Program-made: the position numbers and the translations under genes | Assembly: GCF_001949145.1 (NCBI RefSeq) | Contig: NW_019091639.1 | Span: forward strand, 247,053-311,052 | From: Acanthaster planci | Lineage: Eukaryota > Echinodermata > Asteroidea > Valvatida > Acanthasteridae | Direction of reading: 5' to 3' | Length of the DNA stretch: 64,000 bases | The notes under the pieces: model-generated | Seen by the model: the letters and a program-made list of their open reading frames with translations, nothing else | What the model was told of the DNA's origin: nothing | Databases searched by the model: none | Part shown: positions 57,001-64,000 of the stretch, in pieces | How the letters are laid out: every line of letters starts with the position of its first letter | Numbering within the stretch: the stretch's first letter is position 1

Positions 57001-60000
57001 CTTGCTTGCTGTCAGTATGACCTCAGTCATCTGTGGAAGAATCAAGACGATTTGATTCAGTTCTTAACAAGCTTGTTTGGTTTTCTACTGGCCTATGCTT
57101 TGATTCCTGTTTTGTTTTCAGGTGTAACCTCCGTCATCCGTGAAGGCATCGAGGAGTCCCTGGTTCAGATCTTGTCTCCACGTCGTCGAATCGACATCCT
57201 TCGTGATGCCATGGAAGCAAGATCTCGTGGCAAGCCTTACTCTATGGTCTTCTGTGGAGTTAATGGAGTCGGGAAATCCACCAACCTAGCCAAGGTGTGC
57301 CGTCAATTTTTCAAATTGTTGTCGAAGTGAAAAGGCGGTTAAAACTTGCGAGAATAAATGGGTTGAAATGCTGTAGTCAGTACAGTGGAACGTCACTATA
57401 TCAAACACCGCTATACAGAACACCGCTATACCGAACATTCGGCTGTACCGAACATCGTCCTTGGCTCCCAATATTTTATGCACAAAACCTACCAAACATT
57501 ATGTAGTTGCGAATCAACCAAGATTTGCCACAGCATGCATCAGAGATCGATCCTGAGGGACATTTAGGATAAACTAACAGCAGTTTTGTAACTCGATATT
57601 ACATAAAAAACAAAACAATTAAGAAATATATTTCTAGAAACCTCAAACTTGACAGCAAAACATCGAAAACAGCGAATCATAGTATCACAAGAGGGTGCAC
57701 TTCAGTTAGACAAGAGAGGGCGCAATTCAACATGGCAACAAAACGTTTGGCAGTTAATTTTGCTATACCGTACGACCGCTGTACGGAACATTTAGCCTGG
57801 ACTCTGTTGTGTCGGTTATAGCGGTGTTCCACTGTATGTGATTTATTGGCAAAAAACAGCCAGGAAATCACTTGATGTGAAAACCTGTCGACCAATTGGA
57901 AAATTGAAAACTCTACAGGTGGCCGTCTTGGAAAAACGTAATTATTAATGATATCAAGCTTCTTTCAAAGAAATCACTAGCAATTTATTTTACTTTGTCT
58001 TAGATTTTGTCCTTGCTTCTTGTGATTTTCAACCTTCAGTTTATTTTTCGGTTTGCTTGACAAAGCCAATTCATCAATTCATTATGTGGCCTTTGATTTT
58101 TGCTTTTATTGGTGAAGGTCACAGTTTATGGAGGTAAATATTCAATGAACTTTGTGAGCAATTGATATCAAGAAGCATTATTCATTTTTCTCAGATATGT
58201 TTCTGGTTAGTGGAGAATGGCTTCGCTGTGCTGATAGCGGCCTGTGATACATTTCGAGCTGGTGCCGTCGAACAACTGCGCACCCACACTAGACACCTGA
58301 ATGCACTGCATCCAGCGGAGAAACATGGAGGGCGCTCTCCAGTCCAGCTGTATGAGAAAGGTTATGGAAAGGATGCAGCTGGTATTGCCATGGAAGCTAT
58401 TAAGTATGGTACGTGATTTCTCATTGGCTGAAAAAATATGGTACTTCATTTTTGATTGAACATGAAGCGATGTGACTGCGTTTACAGATGATGTCATATT
58501 ATTAGGCGGAGATTAGTTTACAAAGCTTACCTACTGTTTTCATTTTTTCTAATTATTGATGGAGAATGACATACCTGTACTGAGTCTCTTTTAAGATCGG
58601 CTTTGGAAAACCAAATGAGCAGGCCTACACTGCCCTCTATCGATCATGCACAGACCCATTGTAGTAGACCCAGAGTGAGTCATGGTGTAACAGCGTAAAT
58701 AACTTTTGTGTGCTCACAGCTCGGGATTGTCACTTTGACATTGTGTTGATCGACACAGCTGGGCGGATGCAAGACAATGAGCCACTCATGAGAGCTCTAT
58801 CCAAGGTGAGCCATCCTCTATATTGTCAAGGTTTCCTATCAAGCTGCATTAATACAACTAAAGAGAGGCTGCACTGGCAAATCTCGGCTTTTGAATTGGT
58901 ATGTACCGAAAAGAGGCTGCACTTGCAAGCTTTGGCTCCTTGAATTGGTAGGTACCAAAGAGAGACTGCCTTGGCTCCTTGAATTGGTATGAACCAAAGA
59001 GAGGCTGCACTGGCAAGCCTTGGCTCCTTGAATTGGTTTGTAACAAAGAAAGGCTGCACAAGCAAGCCATTACAATAAACAATCTATTTAGTTACAACAT
59101 TAAAGAGAATGTAAAGCCCAGCTGTGATTTCAGTGTAGCAAAGGAGGAATCCTTTGTTAATAGTTTTCATGTTTACCTTTCTTCTCCTCAAACAGCTCAT
59201 CAAGATCAACCAGCCAGATCTCGTCCTGTTTGTGGGAGAGGCCTTGGTTGGTAACGAAGCAGTGGACCAGTTGACCAAGTTCAACCGCGCCTTGGCCGAC
59301 CACTCAGACATGGACCAGCCCCGACTGATTGATGGCATTGTGCTTACCAAATTTGACACTATTGATGATAAAGTAGGCAGCTATGAGCTTAGCATTGGTC
59401 AAGGCATATATCATTTGTTGCAGCTTAGCACCGCGAGTGCAAGCCGCTCAAAATCAAGGCGAAGAGCAACCTCACATGGTCTAAGAATTATGCAAATCAG
59501 CTGAACCAGGACAAACGCCTTGGTGCAACTGTCAACGAAGCTTATGTTTTTCTGTAATTTTGCGCTAAATTTCTTTTGCATGACCTCGTATGTTAACACG
59601 AATAGATCCCTTTTGCTTCTCCACGCTGTTGGTTGCTGTGCTGAGCTGCGACGAATGACGAATGCCTTGACCAAGGTCTACTTTGAGCTATGACATTGTT
59701 ACAGTTGGGAACCAGACTCAAATTATGAGATCATTTACCAACAGTACAGATCTCTTAAATATCTTGACATATTTGTTGAAAATCTTTTGTTCATAAAAGC
59801 AGAAAACTTTAGAGATCAAAGAAGTTTTGTCTAGGCCCCCCCCCGCCATAAGAAATTGCACCCTCTAAGCTGTAAACAGACCATTGCATGGAAAGGTATT
59901 GTGCGACTTACATCACCTTTTTCTGAAATGAGTCACATATTTTGTGGTGGTCATCCCTTCGCTTCTTCCTGCAGGTTGGTGCCGCTATCTCAATGACCTA

Positions 60001-60103
60001 CACCACTGGTCAGCCCATCGTATTTGTTGGTACCGGTCAGACATACCGTGACCTCCGCAAGCTGAACGTCAAGGCTGTGGTCAAGGCTCTACTGAAAAAC
60101 TAA
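51067..60103 (+). CDS. SRPRA: SRPRA, signal recognition particle receptor alpha subunit (complete, 14 exons)
   Basis: Exons: 51067-51183, 52418-52501, 53146-53343, 53883-53988, 54199-54346, 54783-54951, 55394-55515, 56064-56182, 56363-56449, 57122-57294, 58195-58408, 58720-58805, 59196-59372, 59975-60103. Phases fit and give 642 residues (human 638). Residues 1-133 form the SRX longin domain that binds [47 protein letters not shown]. Residues 134-310 are a charged linker with Lys-rich and Glu-rich runs. The NG GTPase domain follows: N-domain ([12 protein letters not shown]), G1 GVNGVGKST (429-437), [12 protein letters not shown]3 DTAGRMQDN (524-532), [14 protein letters not shown]4 TKFD and the closing [15 protein letters not shown] sits on the ER membrane through SRPRB and docks SRP-bound ribosomes; two GTPases hydrolyse GTP together. 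The ATG opens the exact family N-terminus. Exon 6 has a duplicated donor that could add 21 residues. Confidence 0.97.
51184..52417 (+). other. SRPRA intron 1
   Basis: Donor GTAATT at 51184, acceptor TTTTTCAG at 52417. It contains a perfect 12-bp-arm palindrome at 52018-52042 and otherwise no recognisable feature. Open frames such as 51646-51843 have no domain. Confidence 0.6.
52018..52042. repeat. Perfect 12-bp-arm palindrome
   Basis: TATAGTTGGGAC, one central T, then GTCCCAACTATA. Related words TAGTTGGG recur at about 51990 and 52056, so this may be the core of a small decayed inverted-repeat element. It lies in SRPRA intron 1. Confidence 0.85.
54915..55270 (+). repeat. 63-bp minisatellite that duplicates the SRPRA exon 6 donor
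   Basis: The last bases of exon 6 and its donor (CTAGATGAACAGGTGAGGGA) recur 63 bases downstream, ending at 55014 and 54951 respectively, with the unit body AGGTACCCATGGGGTGTGAA. More degenerate units with GGTACCCA or GGTTACCCATGG words run to about 55270. The second copy is in frame and has no stop. Confidence 0.9.
55833..55985 (+). repeat. Dispersed repeat of unknown family, copy 2
   Basis: It matches 13184-13348 through GGACCAAG, CCTACAAAT, GACTACTTCTGGCTAGG, GAGAACAATAAAGT and CAGTACTGTATGGTACATTT. It lies in SRPRA intron 7 (55516-56063). Confidence 0.6.
57015..57050 (+). other. Possible relic duplicate of the start of SRPRA exon 10
   Basis: CAGTATGACCTCAGTCATCTG and the following bases mirror the acceptor and first codons of exon 10 at 57119-57150 (CAGGTGTAACCTCCGTCATC). 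From ACCTC onward 21 of 27 bases agree by hand count. The frame hits a stop after about a dozen codons, so it could not be a working alternative exon. Confidence 0.45.
57383..57834. mobile_element. pogo/Tigger-like MITE with TA target duplication
   Basis: Both ends read inwards as CAGTGGAAC, and TA flanks are at 57381-57382 and 57835-57836. Inner subterminal words resemble each other (CACCGCTATACAGAACACCG on the left; on the right, reversed, CACCGCTATAACCGACA). CAG-starting ends with TA duplication are typical of pogo/Tigger elements (family knowledge). It is 452 bp, non-coding, and lies in SRPRA intron 10. Confidence 0.8.
58858..59078 (+). repeat. About 50-bp tandem repeat in SRPRA intron 12
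   Basis: Five units carry GAGGCTGCAC (or close) followed by TGGCAAGCCTTGGCTCCTTG and AATTGGTATG. Units begin near 58864, 58912, 58963, 59000 and 59050; the third is shortened. Open frames through it on the minus strand are by-products of the repeat. Confidence 0.85.
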
Positions 60104-61685
60104 GGTGTGCGATGCGGCAGCGAATCAACATTGTTAGAATATCAACGAAATGGAAGTGTGACCATCCATTAAAACAAGAATGTAAGATTTTAATTTTGAT
60201 TTGTCAGGAGAATGACAGACAACTTACTGATGATTTCTCACAGAACTCTCTTTCATTTGAGAATTTGTTGAATCTTGTCCCCTAAATGCCGAAATTTGGG
60301 GGCATTTCAAACAATAACAATTCACAATTTTGCTGTCTGCAGAGGAAATGACCATCGTTTTTGTAGTATCAAAACCTGGCCAACTTTGTTCAGGCCGTCT
60401 ATATTTTTTGCTTGGAATTTCAGCAAATAAAAAATGTGGAAGATTTGAGCTATCAAAAGTGAACTTCATACACAGTTGTTTACCAAAATCTTTCTGAAAT
60501 TTAAGCCCAAACACAGGAATACTCAATATTCATATTGAAAACGGACAGACAAGAGTTTTTCACCAACTCAAGGAATACTGTTTGATCATGATAGCTCTTG
60601 AGTATACATACTGAGATCTGCTCAGAAAAAAGTGGTCAATTTCAGTGTTACATTCTGCCATAAATTATTGGAGCTATTATAAGGGTTTAAAACATTCACT
60701 TATATTACAAATTACTAATTTATTAGAAGAAATATATATCTATGTTTTATGGCAACTGAGGACTACAGCTGTCCTAAATTTCTGTACGTTTATTTAAATG
60801 GAGTATGATTTTTGTTGTAGACTGGTGCCTGACTGCTGTTTATTACCAGAAGATGTTCTTGACAAGTCCAGGTACTTGACAATTCCAGGTACTAGCACTT
60901 GCCAGGTCTCGATATTTTAATTTTTCTTTTTCCGATTCATTTATTTGTGTAAACCTCAAAGCTTCAGAGGATCAATGTATTTACACCGAAAGTGCATAAA
61001 TTTATTGCAAACATTCATGTTTTTTTTTTTGAAAAAAAAAATGAGACTTGATCGTTGCATTCTGAATTCTCTCTGGACGCTCAGTTTATTCTTTCTGTCA
61101 TGCAATTTTGGAAAAATCCTCAACTTGATGAGCGTCGACAAAGGTGATATTATTACCTTTAAGTTGTTATCTTGCTGGTAATTTCTATTCACTGTCCTAT
61201 TAATGTTTGTGAATTTGATGTAACTCTTCAAGCTCATATTTGTTCTTTCCCTTGTGAGTCATTGAAGGGTGAGGGTTGTTCAGAAGCAAACCAAAGGCAT
61301 TGTGAAATGGTCGACTTCTAAAACACTGAGGTTTGGTTTGCCCTTGAGCATTGGAGGGTGCTATGGCGAGGGTATTGAAAATGTGGTGGAGATAATATGA
61401 TGTTGTTGATATCAAGTGTTTCTCATAGATAAACACTTAATATAATGACCAAAATCGAGATACCTTTGACTCAGTATTAAATGACCTCTGAATAATGATA
61501 AGATAGTTTAAGTTGAATATCTTTTTTTTAACATCTCAGCTTTGGAACTTGCGTTATATTACTTTTGATAAATGTAAGTGTCAATTTGCTGTTACGTTCA
61601 TCTTATTTTGAGAAAAAAAATTGTTGATTACTTTCAATCCAATCAGAAGAAAGGGCTGTTGCATTTTTTTGTACACTCGCTCTTT
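60104..61685 (+). other. SRPRA: SRPRA 3' UTR and downstream spacer
   Basis: AATAAA is at 60426-60431, so the 3' UTR is probably about 0.34 kb. Beyond it the sequence is AT-rich, with homopolymer T and A tracts near 61020-61040. No exon, RNA gene or repeat family was recognised up to 61685. Confidence 0.5.
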
Positions 61686-61689
61686 TCCT

Positions 61690-62420
61690 TTGAGGGCGCT
61701 ATACTCCGAATTATATCCTGATTTGATAAAGTCACGGGGGCGCTATTTCATGGTATGTCACCAACCTTCAACTCAACAGAGGGCACCATTCAATTTTTTC
61801 CCATACAATTGTATTCAATAGAGGTTACGCTTCTCTTTTCAATAGACAGCATAATTTCCTCACTTAAAAGACTGCTGAACTATAAAATTGTTTTGTCATT
61901 CGCATTGGCTGCAACTCTGGCTTTGCACATGTGGGGCTGCTTTTACGTGAATAGCATCCTGATTCTCTGTACTAATTTATATTGGTCACAAAGTTTAATA
62001 ACGAGCAGTGTGACCGTCGATAATTTTGGACTTTTATCATTCTTCAAGGAAGTTTCCTTGGAGGTCTTATTGAGGGCGCTATAATCATGGAAGTTCGTCC
62101 TTTTTTGATGAAGTCCTGGGGGCGCTGTTGCTTGCAAGTGCTCGTTTGTCAACTTTCAATTCAACAGAGGGCGCTATTACTTTTTCTTTTCCATAATATT
62201 GTTCAATAGAGGGCGCTACTCATATTATTAATGGTCACGGGCACTAAATATTTAATGAACAGAGGGCGCTATTATATTTTGAATAGACAGCGCTAAATAT
62301 CGAATCAATAGAGGGCGCTAAGGTATTTTTCGATAGAGGGCGCTAAATATTGATTCAACAGAGGGCGCTATAATTTTTTCCAATATTTAGAGGTTTTTTG
62401 TTTTCAATAGGGGGCATTAT
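61690..62420 (+). repeat. Array of dispersed AGAGGGCGCT motifs (CTCF-core-like)
   Basis: GAGGGCGCT, GGGGGCGCT or close variants occur about a dozen times on this strand, including near 61692, 61736, 62072, 62118, 62166, 62209, 62271, 62310, 62335 and 62360. They are often framed as CAACAGAGGGCGCTAT or CAATAGAGGGCGCTA. Spacing is irregular, so this is not a simple tandem repeat. The core resembles the vertebrate CTCF motif (CCANNAGRGGGCGC). Confidence 0.8.
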
Positions 62421-62684
62421 TGGTAATTTGTTTGCGCACTAAAGCATGCATGCGGCATGCATTCAAACTAACTGGACAAGAAAAGCATGATAAGTTCAGG
62501 CAGCATGGCATGACGTGAGGTAAGCATTCTTTGTCTGACATGTCTGAATCTGAATTTAGCATGCCCGTAAAGTTGAACTAATGCATAATAATAAACGCAA
62601 ATAAAAAAGGATTGGTAAGGGATTATGTAAATACTTAAAATATAGGCCCATGTCGATGACTTTTGTTGGAAAATGTTTGCATGG

Positions 62685-63664
62685 TCATGATGTAGCCCCA
62701 CAAATAGGGCTGTAGTGGCTCGCTTTTACAATCTTTCTCTTATCTGTCGCCACCGCAGCCCTACTTCAAGGCATTTCTTAAATGCCTGAAATCCAAACTG
62801 CAGGATTGTCACAAACTTTGAATCCTAATATCTTCCGAAATATGAATGACTCGACAATTTTACTTACACCGGCGTATTTCTCAGAGTTTGGACTTTCATA
62901 CCAGCACCCTAAAGCTTTCCAAAATTGAAAATTTTCCGATGTATGGCGCCTCGAAAAACCTGTCCTGTACTGTTAAATCATGCCAGCCACGGGCGGCGCC
63001 ATTTTGAAAACCGAAGGCAGCGGCAGCGTTTCCTGATCGTGCGTCGGATTTCAAGGCACCCGACAGGCGCTCTGTGTATACAGTACATTGTACCATTTAA
63101 AACTGGTACCCCGCACATTGTGCGTGACAGACGATCAAGGAACCGGTGAAATTAAATTTGAATAATATTAATATGCATGTTGTACCATGCTCCACGCGCG
63201 GCCAAACGCATACCCGCAAAGTGCGCGCGCAACTTATACTAAGCAATGCTGCGACAATGCATGAATTATGCATCTCCGGCACCTGTCGGGTGCCCTGACT
63301 TCCTACGCACGAAGCCCTGTTTTCGTTTTTCAAAATGGCGCCGCCCGTAGTCGGCATTTAACAGTGCAGGACAGGTTTTTCGAGGCGCCATACATCGGAA
63401 AATTTATGATTTTGGAAAGCTTTAGGATGCTGATATGAAAGTCCAAACTCTGAGAAATAAGCGGGGTAAGTAGAATTGTCGAGCCATTCATATTTCGGAA
63501 GATATTTAGGATTCAAAGTTTGTGACAATCCTGCAGTTTGGATTTCAGGCATTTAAGACATGCCTTGAAGTTGAAGTAGGGCTGTGGTGGCGATATGGCG
63601 ACGGATAAGAGACAGATTGTAAAAGCGAGCCACTACAGCCCTATTTGTGGAGCTAGGTCATGAT
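62685..63664. mobile_element. Long foldback element, about 390-bp inverted arms
   Basis: The left arm (about 62685-63075) begins TCATGATGTAGCCCCACAAA and includes GGGCTGTAGTGGCTCGCTTT. The right arm (about 63269-63664) is its reverse complement, ending CCACTACAGCCCTATTTGTG. Matching landmarks run along both arms, such as GATGTATGGCGCCTCGAAAA and GGCGCCATACATC, the GGCGCCATTTTGAAAA block, and GGCACCCGACAGG. The unpaired centre is about 190 bases. No transposase is encoded. Clear target duplications were not identified. Confidence 0.88.
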
Positions 63665-64000
63665 GGTGAACTAACAAGGGCCCCTTAAGGGGGTATACTA
63701 TTACCACTGATTACTAAGTCATAGCCAAAGCCTAACTCATGGGTCCTGATGCCCTAAGGTCATGGACCAAGGCCGTAGTTATTCCCTGGTCAGTCCCAAC
63801 TGAGACACCATAGTATTGTTGAGACACTGCACATGTCCTCTGGCAATCTTGGAAATTTTAGCATTTTCATTGTCATATTGGTTGTAATTGGTGGCAGTGA
63901 TCACAAATGTTTACAAACTGCTTTTGTGCTGATCTTTTCTCATGTTTCTTGGAATATAATTTGCAATGCCGGTTGTCCTCATCTATTTTGGGGCAGTACG
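63665..64000. other. Right edge, no feature seen
   Basis: No exon, repeat family or RNA gene was recognised in the last 336 bases. Confidence 0.4.

Noticed and set aside
58826-59082. Repetitive minus-strand proteins of about 79 and 74 codons
   Set aside because: Produced by a roughly 50-bp tandem repeat in an SRPRA intron.
1-64000. CRISPR array, prophage or bacterial operon
   Set aside because: All genes are spliced metazoan genes. Tandem repeats here have no spacer structure.

Overview
This window is metazoan nuclear DNA. Genes are split into many short exons by GT-AG introns, spacers are long and AT-leaning, and the window is full of tRNA-derived SINEs, small DNA transposons and minisatellites. 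The gene set, the frequent palindromic TACATGTA octamer, the many AGAGGGCGCT motifs and the SINE types suggest an invertebrate deuterostome, most likely an echinoderm. Amphioxus or a hemichordate cannot be excluded from sequence alone. There are no bacterial genes, CRISPR arrays, rRNA genes or free-standing tRNA genes.

Five genes were assembled by hand from exon frames, splice sites and protein similarity. (1) 1133-4181 (+) is the 3' part of a USF (upstream stimulatory factor) bHLH-leucine zipper gene. (2) 11652-23957 (+) is a complete atypical nuclear IkB of the IkB-zeta type, about 1051 codons, with a long disordered N-terminal half and C-terminal ankyrin repeats. (3) 27856-26806 (-) is a complete two-exon TEN1, the small OB-fold subunit of the telomeric CST complex, in the gap between its two larger neighbours. 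(4) 30778-48284 (+) is a complete HYOU1 (GRP170/ORP150) ER chaperone with 21 coding exons and an inferred non-coding first exon near 28.7 kb. (5) 51067-60103 (+) is a complete SRPRA, the signal-recognition-particle receptor alpha subunit, with 14 exons and 642 residues. All coding joins keep frame.

Layout: 1-6.2 kb is the USF tail and long 3' region. 6.2-11.4 kb is intergenic with a CRE-bearing block and a dead LINE fragment. 11.4-24.7 kb is the IkB-zeta-like gene with a kB site in its promoter. 24.7-26.8 kb is the convergent spacer with TEN1, including a 17-bp minisatellite. 26.8-28.8 kb holds TEN1 and the divergent TEN1/HYOU1 promoter region with a near-consensus ER stress element. 28.8-50.4 kb is HYOU1. 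50.9-60.4 kb is SRPRA. 60.4-64 kb is intergenic, with an array of CTCF-core-like AGAGGGCGCT motifs and a foldback element of about 1 kb.

HYOU1 and SRPRA both serve the secretory pathway (ER protein folding and co-translational targeting), lie head-to-tail and may share chromatin control. USF and IkB-zeta are transcription regulators. The most notable observations are the hidden TEN1; the stress element in front of HYOU1; HYOU1 peculiarities (phosphate-loop Gly to Ser, no KDEL-type tail, an optional 94-codon segment beside a SINE); duplication of an SRPRA splice donor giving a possible in-frame 21-codon extension; and several transposons with exact target-site duplications, including one hAT-like element that split an older palindrome.
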